From NCBI GenBank assembly GCA_025934355.1, contig JAICYF010000009.1, positions 1 through 32,725 of the forward strand: DNA of 32,725 nt. The letters are read 5' to 3'. This stretch comes from Acidothermaceae bacterium. Its GTDB lineage: Bacteria; Actinomycetota; Actinomycetes; Acidothermales; Acidothermaceae. The position numbers were made by a program, and so were the translations under genes. Below are positions 1 to 6,236 of this stretch, piece by piece. Position 1 is the stretch's first letter, and every line of letters starts with the position of its first letter. The notes beneath the pieces were generated by a model, which was given only the letters and a program-made list of their open reading frames with translations, was not told the DNA's origin and searched no databases.

Positions 1-40
1 GCTCTGACGGCGATCGGCTGACCCGGGTTAACGTGACCGC

Positions 41-1036
41 GTGACCTATCGGTTGACCCAATTCGCCCACGGCGGCGGTTGCGCGTGCAAGATCCCGCCC
101 GGCGAGCTCGAGGAGCTGATGGCTGACCTGGACGTCGGAACGGCGGGTGCCCCAACGCAGCTGCTGGTCGGCCTCGACAGCGGCGATGACGCGGCCGCCG
201 TCCGCATCGACAAAGACCGCGCGATTCTCGTCACCACGGACTTTTTCACGCCGGTGGTCGACGACCCGTTCGACTGGGGACGCATCGCCGCCGCCAACGC
301 GCTGTCGGACATTTACGCGATGGGCGGTGAGCCGCTGGTAGCGGTCAACTTGCTTTGCTGGCCGCGCGATGTGCTGCCGTTCGACCTTGCTAGAGAGGTT
401 TTGCGCGGCGGCTTCGACGTCGCCCGGCAAGCTCAGTGCCATCTCGCGGGCGGTCACAGCGTCGACGATCCGGAACCGAAATATGGCATGGCGGTCACCG
501 GAATTGCCGACCCCGCACGGCTTTTACGCAACGACGCCGCGAAACCGGGTGTGCCGCTCACGCTCACCAAACCGCTCGGCATCGGGGTGCTCAACTCGCG
601 GCACAAGGCCACCGGCGAGGTCTTCCAAAACGCGATCGACACGATGACCACGCTTAACCGCGACGCCGCGCGCGCTGCGGTCAGGGCCGGCATCGCAGCC
701 GCCACGGACGTGACCGGATTCGGCCTGCTCGGACATTTGCACAAGATGGCGCGCGCGAGCGGCGTGAGCGCAGTCATCGACGTCGGCGCGGTGCCGATGC
801 TGGAGGCCGCCCGCGACGCCGTTCGCGACGGCTATGTCAGTGGGGGGACGAGGCGCAACCTCGCCTGGGTCACGTCGTCCACCGACTTCGGCAAGACCAG
901 CGAGGACGACGTGTTGTTGCTCGCCGACGCGCAGACGTCGGGCGGACTGCTCGTCGCCGGCGAGTTGCCGGGATATCCGGTAGTCGGCGAGTTGATCGTG
1001 GCACGAGATGACGGCATTACGATCTCGTTGCGCTGA
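41..1036 (+). CDS. selD: Selenide, water dikinase (selenophosphate synthetase)
   Basis: This enzyme makes selenophosphate from selenide and ATP, the selenium donor for selenocysteine and 2-selenouridine-tRNA. The 331-aa product has the family's usual length. The N-terminal catalytic loop reads HGGGCACK, with Cys14 and Lys17 matching E. coli Cys17 and Lys20; it is the cysteine form, not the selenocysteine form. Further family motifs are VGLDSGDDAAAV (ATP/Mg site), the GGHS turn, ATDVTGFGLLGHLHKM and a C-terminal TSGGLLV. The GTG start is the only one that places the catalytic loop correctly; no clear Shine-Dalgarno precedes it. The 40 bases upstream hold no recognisable gene. They could carry the last codons of an upstream gene ending in TGA at 19-21, but this cannot be shown. 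No selA, selB or tRNA-Sec lies in the window. Confidence 0.96.
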   Translation: MTYRLTQFAHGGGCACKIPPGELEELMADLDVGTAGAPTQLLVGLDSGDDAAAVRIDKDRAILVTTDFFTPVVDDPFDWGRIAAANALSDIYAMGGEPLVAVNLLCWPRDVLPFDLAREVLRGGFDVARQAQCHLAGGHSVDDPEPKYGMAVTGIADPARLLRNDAAKPGVPLTLTKPLGIGVLNSRHKATGEVFQNAIDTMTTLNRDAARAAVRAGIAAATDVTGFGLLGHLHKMARASGVSAVIDVGAVPMLEAARDAVRDGYVSGGTRRNLAWVTSSTDFGKTSEDDVLLLADAQTSGGLLVAGELPGYPVVGELIVARDDGITISLR

Positions 1037-1069
1037 CGTTTAAAAAACGGGCTCACCGCTTCAACACCG

Positions 1070-1105
1070 CCTCACATGGGGATCAACGCCCCGCGTGAGG
1101 AGGTG
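1070..1105 (+). promoter_or_regulatory. Hairpin overlapping the permease ribosome-binding site
   Basis: The short gap after selD contains an inverted repeat: CCTCAC (1070-1075) and GGGG (1078-1081) pair with CCCC (1089-1092) and GTGAGG (1095-1100), around a 7-nt loop with a 2-nt internal loop. The right arm runs into the Shine-Dalgarno AGGAGGTG (1098-1105) that serves the ATG at 1113. Pairing would partly hide the ribosome-binding site. The repeat is visible; translational control is inferred. Confidence 0.45.
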
Positions 1106-1112
1106 CGTGACG

Positions 1113-2762
1113 ATGGCGGTTTCCACCGGCAATGTTTCAGGCCTGCGCGTCGAATACGCGGCCGAGGACGCGACCAGCGGACTACGTCGACACGTCGGAC
1201 CGGTAGGCCTGCTGTTCGCCGGCATCGGCTCGATTATTGGCTCAGGCTGGTTGTTTGGCGCTTTCAACGCCACCCACATCGCGGGGCCGGTCGCGATCTT
1301 CGCCTGGGTGCTTGGCTCGATCATGATCATGCTGATCGGCTTGGTGTACGCCGAGCTCGGCGCGATGTTCCCGGTCGCCGGAGGTGTGGTCCGCTTCCCG
1401 CACTACTCCTTCGGATCGTTCGCCAGTTTCACGATGGGCTGGGTCACCTGGCTCGCGGCTGCGGTGGTCGCGCCGATCGAAGTCGAAGGCGCCATCCAGT
1501 ACGCGAGCAGCTACGCGCCGTCCCTGTTCACGAAGTCCGGTGTGCTGAGCTGGCCAGAGGGATACCTCGCGGCAGCCGGCGGGATGCTTCTGTTCTCGCT
1601 CATCAACCTGGTCGGCATCCGCTGGTTCGCCCGCATCAACAACGTGGTGGTCTGGTGGAAACTGGCCATCATCCTGATCACGATTTTCGCGTTCCTCTTC
1701 ACGACGTTCCACACCCAGAACTTCAGCAAGTACGGCTTTGCGCCAAGCGGGATGCAGGGCATGTTCCACGCCATCGTGGTGGCTGGAATCGTCTTCTCGT
1801 TCCTTGGTTTTCGGCAGGGCGTCGAACTTGGCGGCGAGAGCGACAACCCTCGTCGCAACATCCCGCTCGCCGTCGTCGGCTCGATTCTCATCACCGCGGT
1901 CATCTACGTGCTGCTGCAAATCGCGTACATAGCCGCCGTCCGACCGGCCGATCTCGCGAAGTCGCACGGCTGGGCGACGCTGTCGTTCACCAACGACGCC
2001 GGGCCACTTGCCGCCATCGCCTCGCTGATCGGCTTGGCTTGGCTTTCGACGACGTTGCTCGTCGACGCGGTCATCTCCCCCGCCGACACCGGCCTGATCT
2101 ACACCACCGTCACCGCACGGCTGTCGTACGCGATGGGCCGCAATGACAACGCACCGCGCGCACTGGCGGCGACGAGCAGTCGTGGCGTCCCGTGGCTCAG
2201 CGTTTTCCTGGCCTTCATTGTGGGGCTCATCATCTTCTTGCCGTTCCCGAGCTGGAGCAAGCTGGTCGGGTTTGTCACCTCTGCGACCGTGCTGTCGTTC
2301 GGCTCGGGCTCGTTGGTGTTGATGGCTATGCGCCGCCAGTTGCCTGGTCAGGAACGTCCCTTCCGGGTTCCCGGCGGGCACGTCATCCCGTTCCTCGCGT
2401 TTTACTCGGCGAATCTGATGATCTACTGGGCCGGCTGGGACGTCGACTGGAAGTTGTTCGCCACCGTCGGCATTGGCCTGGTGTTACTCGGCATCCAGCT
2501 CGCCACGCGTCGCGAGCTCTGGCGGGTCATGCAATTCCGTCACGGCTGGTGGATTTTGCTGTGGTACGGCGGTCTGGCGCTGATCTCGTGGCAGGGCATT
2601 TACAGCTCCGACGACAAGCCCCACGGGCAGCAGGGCAACATCGCGTTCGGCTGGGCGTTCCTCGTCGTCCTTGGGCTGACCGCGATCGTCTACGTGCTCG
2701 CATTGCGAAGTCGGCTCAGCTCGGAGGAAGCGCGTCGCCAAATTGCAGGCACGCCCGCGTGA
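1113..2762 (+). CDS. APC-superfamily amino acid/amine permease
   Basis: This is an integral membrane carrier of the amino acid-polyamine-organocation superfamily, probably a proton-coupled importer; the substrate cannot be read from sequence. The 549-aa product has about 12 hydrophobic segments. It carries the TM1 signature GIGSIIGSGWLFG (residues about 37-49), where APC carriers bind the substrate amino and carboxyl groups, and an FxGFRQGVELGGE stretch near TM6 typical of the family. The ATG at 1113 is chosen because AGGAGGTG lies 7 nt upstream; a GTG at 1095 in the same frame would put that Shine-Dalgarno inside the gene. It follows selD by 76 bp in the same direction, but no functional link is evident. 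It ends 34 bp before the convergent regulator gene. Confidence 0.9.
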   Translation: MAVSTGNVSGLRVEYAAEDATSGLRRHVGPVGLLFAGIGSIIGSGWLFGAFNATHIAGPVAIFAWVLGSIMIMLIGLVYAELGAMFPVAGGVVRFPHYSFGSFASFTMGWVTWLAAAVVAPIEVEGAIQYASSYAPSLFTKSGVLSWPEGYLAAAGGMLLFSLINLVGIRWFARINNVVVWWKLAIILITIFAFLFTTFHTQNFSKYGFAPSGMQGMFHAIVVAGIVFSFLGFRQGVELGGESDNPRRNIPLAVVGSILITAVIYVLLQIAYIAAVRPADLAKSHGWATLSFTNDAGPLAAIASLIGLAWLSTTLLVDAVISPADTGLIYTTVTARLSYAMGRNDNAPRALAATSSRGVPWLSVFLAFIVGLIIFLPFPSWSKLVGFVTSATVLSFGSGSLVLMAMRRQLPGQERPFRVPGGHVIPFLAFYSANLMIYWAGWDVDWKLFATVGIGLVLLGIQLATRRELWRVMQFRHGWWILLWYGGLALISWQGIYSSDDKPHGQQGNIAFGWAFLVVLGLTAIVYVLALRSRLSSEEARRQIAGTPA

Positions 2763-2796
2763 CGGCGGCTCGTCATGCGATCTGTCACCGGGTCGA

Positions 2797-3552
2797 TCAC
2801 GCCAAACCGGCGTCGCGTGCGGTGATCCTGACGCAGCACTCCCCCGGCGTCGGTTTGAATTCCGCCGCAAGGTCGTGCAGCGACATTCCTTCGAGCAAAC
2901 CGTGGAGCAGGTGCACGTTCAGCTGGCAGACCAGCTCCGGCTCGACCTCGACCACCGCGTGGAACGGGCAGTTGCGCAATCGCAGCGACCCGGCATCGCC
3001 GGTCTCGTCGTCCGAGACGGGCTCGTACCCGAGCTCGGCGAGCACCGCGCAGACGTGCCCGAGAGGCCCGGACGACGCGCCGCCGGTGCCCGCCACCGTG
3101 TTGACTCGTTCCTGGCCAAGCTCGCGGCCGGTCATTTCGGCCGCGTTGAACGTTGCCGAGCGCGCGTCGGTGGCCCCACCTGAGCGCGAGGCGTCGCGCA
3201 CGCCGGCGGCCAGGATGCGGCCGGCTAGGTCGTAGCGACGAGCGGGAACACTGGCCGCGACCTCCCCGGCGGTGGCCCGGTACCGCTTGGCCGGTCGGCC
3301 TGCCCCAGGACCTCGACGGCCGGGCGGCCGGGCGTAGTCGACGTCGACCAACCCGGCCTTGGCGAGCGCGTCGAGGTGGAACGCGGCGAGCGGCCGCCCA
3401 AGCTCAAGTGCGCCGGCGACCTCGTCGCGGGTCGCGGGCGCGCCGGTTGCGCGCAGGTGCTCGTACACCCGCCGCCGCGTCGGCTCAATGAGCGCGGCAA
3501 GGGCGTCAATTGCCAGATCGGCTCGGTCGCGGCGCGGGTTCTCGGAAGTCAT
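2797..3552 (-). CDS. SufR/ArsR-like winged-helix regulator with C-terminal cysteine cluster
   Basis: This is a predicted transcription factor of 251 aa. Residues about 10-75 form a winged helix-turn-helix (IEPTRRRVYEHL, then DEVAGALELGRPLAAFHLDAL as a recognition helix). The C-terminal half has the pattern NCPFH...LVC...LLHGLL...GECCVR, with Cys195, Cys209, Cys239 and Cys240. This resembles SufR-type repressors (COG2345), which bind an Fe-S cluster there. An extra Cys168 is present. The ATG at 3552 is preferred over a possible upstream start near 3627, because the longer form would run through the AT-rich palindrome at 3575-3600 and add a non-conserved tail. It is divergent from the DUF2231-folE pair and probably controls itself and that pair. 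Cluster binding is inferred from the cysteines. The sensed signal (O2, NO, peroxide or iron status) is unknown. Confidence 0.82.
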   Translation of the reverse strand: MTSENPRRDRADLAIDALAALIEPTRRRVYEHLRATGAPATRDEVAGALELGRPLAAFHLDALAKAGLVDVDYARPPGRRGPGAGRPAKRYRATAGEVAASVPARRYDLAGRILAAGVRDASRSGGATDARSATFNAAEMTGRELGQERVNTVAGTGGASSGPLGHVCAVLAELGYEPVSDDETGDAGSLRLRNCPFHAVVEVEPELVCQLNVHLLHGLLEGMSLHDLAAEFKPTPGECCVRITARDAGLA

Positions 3553-3574
3553 TGACAGCTCACGGTCTTCACGT

Positions 3575-3600
3575 CTAAAAATAGTAACTGTTATTCTTAG
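3575..3600. promoter_or_regulatory. Near-palindromic operator candidate in divergent promoter region
   Basis: The arms CTAAAAATA (3575-3583) and TATTCTTAG (3592-3600) are inverted copies with one mismatch, separated by 8 nt. An inner dyad TAAC-T-GTTA sits at 3585-3593. This is the only markedly AT-rich patch nearby. It is 22 nt upstream of the regulator's ATG and 74 nt upstream of the DUF2231 ATG. TATTCT (forward) and TATTTT (reverse) inside the arms could be -10 boxes, so a bound dimer would block both promoters. The repeat is seen; its role as operator is inferred. Confidence 0.6.
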
Positions 3601-3674
3601 ATTCGTCCCCCCGGAGCGAGACGTCAAGGCCAGCCTCTCATCGAGGCAGCAGGTGGAGCCGAAGGAGCACAGAC

Positions 3675-4286
3675 ATGAGGCACTTCACATTCCGTCCGTC
3701 CCTGACCTTGACCGGCAGACGCAACCGCGGGCTGCGCGGGCTCGCCGGCAAGCCGTTCCACCCGCCGCTCACCGACATTCCGATCACCGCGTACATGTTT
3801 CTCGCGGTGTTCGACATCTTGTCGATCGCCTTGCACTCCACCTATCCGACGGCCGCCCGTCAGCTGTATGTCGTCGGATTGTGGCTGTTGCTCGGGGCTG
3901 CGGGGGCGTCGATATTGGCCGCGCTGACTGGGTGGGCCGACTGGCGCCGCTCGAGCGAGCCGGGCACGCAGGCCCGCCGCACCGTCAACGCCCACGCGAT
4001 CACCATGATCACGGTGACGACGATCGCGCTCGTTGACCTCGCCGTGCGCGGCCTCGCCTATCCGGACGACGCGTACGCGCCGGTGGTGACCGTCGTCTTG
4101 TCGGTGATCCTCGCGCTGCTCGTGTCTTTTGGCGCCACGATCGGTGGCTCGCTGGTCTATGACTACGGCTTCAACGTGGAGACCGCGGGTGACCATCCGG
4201 TCTGGCACCACAGCGAGGTCGATGTGCTGCCCGGCAAGAAGACCGCGCCAGACGCGCCGTCCGAGCCCGTGAGCGAGAAGGCCTGA
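3675..4286 (+). CDS. DUF2231-domain four-helix membrane protein
   Basis: This inner-membrane protein of 203 aa belongs to the uncharacterised DUF2231 family. The hallmark HPPLTDIPI is at residues 29-37. Predicted membrane spans are at about 36-54, 65-87, 108-126 and 136-160, followed by a polar C-terminal tail ending near the conserved-looking HPVWHHSEVDVLPGKK. Several histidines (29, 107, 174, 178, 179) could bind metal or heme, but nothing in the sequence proves this. The ATG is preceded by AAGGAG with suitable spacing. It lies beside the palindrome at 3575-3600 and 5 nt upstream of folE, so the two genes are probably one transcript under the divergent Fe-S-type regulator. Function is unknown. 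Confidence 0.85.
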   Translation: MRHFTFRPSLTLTGRRNRGLRGLAGKPFHPPLTDIPITAYMFLAVFDILSIALHSTYPTAARQLYVVGLWLLLGAAGASILAALTGWADWRRSSEPGTQARRTVNAHAITMITVTTIALVDLAVRGLAYPDDAYAPVVTVVLSVILALLVSFGATIGGSLVYDYGFNVETAGDHPVWHHSEVDVLPGKKTAPDAPSEPVSEKA

Positions 4287-4291
4287 TTGCA

Positions 4292-4933
4292 GTGACCGTG
4301 GAGAACTCCGACAACGTGACGACGCTTTCCCACGTCGAGCAATCCCGTCGTCCTGATCTGCGCGTTGTCTCGCGGCCACGCGTCGACATCGCGCGAGCGG
4401 AACTGGCCGCGCGCGAGTTTCTCGACGCGCTTGGGCTCGACCTCGACGACGCGACCATCGCCGCCACGCCAGGGCGGATGGCGCGCGCGTTCGAGGAGCT
4501 GATGACGCCGCGCGACTTCGTCCTCACGACGTTCCCGAACGACGAGAACTACGACGAGCTGGTCATCGCGCGGCAGATCCCGTTCACCTCGGTGTGTGAG
4601 CACCACATGTTGCCGTTCACCGGTGTCGCGGCCGTTGGATACCTGCCTGGCGGCCGCATTCTCGGTTTGTCGAAGCTGGCCCGCGTCGTGGAGTTGTTCG
4701 CCCGTCGGCCACAGGTGCAGGAGCGGCTGACGACGCAGGTCGCGCGCTGGCTTGACACGCACTTGTCGCCGAAGGGCGTTGGCGTCGTCATCGAGGCCGA
4801 GCACAGTTGCATGACGTTACGTGGCGTCGAGGCGCACGGCTCGAAGACAGTGACGTCGGCGCTTCTCGGCGTCCTGCGTTCAGACCCCTTGAGCCGCAGT
4901 GAGTTCCTGAACCTGGCCGGCTACCGCAACTGA
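4292..4933 (+). CDS. folE: GTP cyclohydrolase I
   Basis: FolE converts GTP to 7,8-dihydroneopterin triphosphate, the first step of tetrahydrofolate (and sometimes tetrahydrobiopterin) synthesis, in the cytoplasm. The 213-aa product carries the zinc site in FTSVCEHHMLPF (Cys102, His104, His105) and EAEHSCMTLRGV (Cys173), the GLSKLARVVELFARRPQVQE substrate helix and the terminal TVTSALLG motif. It has a poorly conserved N-terminal extension of about 35 residues, as many FolE proteins do. The GTG start comes 5 nt after the DUF2231 stop, suggesting translational coupling. Actinobacterial folE usually sits with other folate genes or ftsH; none are here, so this may be a second or specially regulated copy. 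That can only be decided from the whole genome. Confidence 0.95.
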   Translation: MTVENSDNVTTLSHVEQSRRPDLRVVSRPRVDIARAELAAREFLDALGLDLDDATIAATPGRMARAFEELMTPRDFVLTTFPNDENYDELVIARQIPFTSVCEHHMLPFTGVAAVGYLPGGRILGLSKLARVVELFARRPQVQERLTTQVARWLDTHLSPKGVGVVIEAEHSCMTLRGVEAHGSKTVTSALLGVLRSDPLSRSEFLNLAGYRN

Positions 4934-4971
4934 TCTTGGCCGTCGTTTTACACGTTAAGCCGTTGCCAACT

Positions 4972-5012
4972 GGGTAGGTCGTCGTCAAGGCGGCGGGATG
5001 CGCCGCCCTACC
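4972..5012 (+). other. Nested inverted repeat between folE and the GMC operon
   Basis: GGCGGCG (4989-4995) pairs with CGCCGCC (5001-5007) around a 5-nt loop. Outside it GGTAG (4973-4977) pairs with CTACC (5008-5012). No T-tract follows, so it is not a classical intrinsic terminator. It may slow transcription at the end of folE or structure the leader of the next operon, whose Shine-Dalgarno AGGAG is at 5025-5029. Confidence 0.4.
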
Positions 5013-5037
5013 GACGAGCTGTCCAGGAGCAACGTCA

Positions 5038-5529
5038 ATGCCGTTCGCGCGCAAGCTATCGCCGACTAGCAAATCCGGGCCTGTCCACGGCATCGACCGG
5101 TTAATCGGCGACGTGCGCACCGGCCGCTTTGAGCGCAGCCTCGCCGCCCTCACGGCGGGCGGTGCGCTAGTCACGACCGCTGAGATCTACATGTCGCACG
5201 ATTCCGCGAGCTTTGGCAATCGCACGATGTGGTGGCCGATCTTTGTCATGCCGACGCTGATTCCCGCCGGAATCGCAGCGGTGTTCTCGAGGCGCGCGGC
5301 GAAGACCGTGTTGCCGGTGTCGTCGGTGCTGGTCATCGCCAATGGTTTGCAGGGCACGTACCTGCACGCACGCGGGGTGAGCCAGAAGCCCGGCGGCTGG
5401 AAGCTCGGGCTTTACAACATCGAGATGGGTCCGCCGTTGTTCGCGCCGCTGCTGGCCACGCTGGTCGGCGGCATGGGGCTGCTCGCCTCGATACTGCGCC
5501 GCGAGGAAGACCCGAAGGTGCCGGCCTGA
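5038..5529 (+). CDS. Small four-helix membrane protein of a GMC dehydrogenase operon
   Basis: I do not recognise a named family for this 163-aa protein. It has four predicted membrane spans (about 34-53, 63-84, 90-109, 131-153) and a short charged C-terminus. Histidines lie at the ends of spans 1 and 3 (His54 in YMSH and His110 in YLH), positions that could hold a heme or contact a quinone; this is speculation. The ATG follows AGGAG with 8-nt spacing. Its stop overlaps the ATG of the subunit-3-like gene (TGATG), and that gene overlaps the GMC gene, so the three proteins are very likely made together. The probable role is membrane anchor or electron acceptor for the dehydrogenase, a place usually taken by a cytochrome c in gluconate/fructose dehydrogenases. 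Confidence 0.72.
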   Translation: MPFARKLSPTSKSGPVHGIDRLIGDVRTGRFERSLAALTAGGALVTTAEIYMSHDSASFGNRTMWWPIFVMPTLIPAGIAAVFSRRAAKTVLPVSSVLVIANGLQGTYLHARGVSQKPGGWKLGLYNIEMGPPLFAPLLATLVGGMGLLASILRREEDPKVPA

Positions 5530-6236
5530 TGCCTTATCGCGCACCCAACCAACGAGCTGTCACGCCGCAAAACCGCGGCCGCTTTCCCGGCTACGACGTT
5601 CTCGACGAAGTCGAGCGATGGGACGACGTGACGGCGGGCGCCGTGCTGGAGCGGCTGACGCCGATCACCGACTTGTCGTTCTTCAGCAAGGAAGAGGACG
5701 CGATTGCGACGCCGTTGTGCGACCTGCTGTTAGCCCAGGACGGCGAACCCAAGATACCGGTGGTGGGGTTGATCGACGTCCGCCTCGCGTTGGGCGAAGG
5801 CGACGGCTGGCATTACGACGATATGCCGCCCGACCCGCAGGCGTGGCGAGAGTCGCTGCAGCACCTCGATGACGACGCGCTGACGGTCTTCAGGTTGAAG
5901 TTCGCCGCGCTGTCGCGCGACCAGCAGGCGTCGATTGTGCAGGCGGTGCAAGACAAGTCGTCGTCCAGCGAATCGTGGCACGATAAGCCCGCGCAACAGG
6001 TGTGGAGTCTGTGGACTCGCTACGCCTGCGCGGCGTTCTACTCCCATCCATGGGCGTGGAACGAGATCGGTTTCGGCGGACCCGCGTATCCCCGCGGCTA
6101 CAAGAACCGGCACGTGGGCGGTCGCGAGGCGTTCGAGGTTGCCGATCACGCCGATCGCGACCCCGTGCCGTTCGCGAGTCGTGTCGAGGAAGCGCGGCGC
6201 AACCACGCAAAGCTGGTGGAGTCGGGTAACCGATGA
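5529..6236 (+). CDS. Gluconate 2-dehydrogenase subunit 3-like protein
   Basis: This 235-aa protein resembles the small (gamma, subunit 3) component of FAD-dependent gluconate-type dehydrogenases, which binds and helps deliver the GMC flavoprotein. Supporting features are the FFSKEEDAIATPLCDLLLAQ start of the domain (about residues 51-70), the LIDVRLALGEGDGWHYDDMPP segment and a C-terminal CAAFYSHPWAWNEIGFGGPAYPRGY stretch that precedes the partner gene in such operons. Characterised subunit-3 proteins often carry a twin-arginine signal. None is visible here: the N-terminus MPYRAPNQRAVTPQNRG is polar and has no hydrophobic stretch. The ATG overlaps the upstream stop and its own TGA overlaps the GMC start (ATGA), so translation is tightly coupled. 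Confidence 0.85.
   Translation: MPYRAPNQRAVTPQNRGRFPGYDVLDEVERWDDVTAGAVLERLTPITDLSFFSKEEDAIATPLCDLLLAQDGEPKIPVVGLIDVRLALGEGDGWHYDDMPPDPQAWRESLQHLDDDALTVFRLKFAALSRDQQASIVQAVQDKSSSSESWHDKPAQQVWSLWTRYACAAFYSHPWAWNEIGFGGPAYPRGYKNRHVGGREAFEVADHADRDPVPFASRVEEARRNHAKLVESGNR

Noticed and set aside
1-40. End of an upstream gene or a tRNA-Sec before selD
   Set aside because: Only 40 bases are present. A few codons ending in TGA at 19-21 are not enough to call a gene, and the long tRNA-Sec cannot fit.
41-100. SelD as a selenocysteine-containing protein
   Set aside because: The catalytic position is a cysteine codon and no in-frame TGA occurs in the conserved loop.
1242-2381. Long reverse-strand open frame opposite the APC permease
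   Set aside because: The translation is arginine/aspartate-rich and low in complexity, as expected for the opposite strand of a high-GC gene; the forward frame has clear permease motifs.
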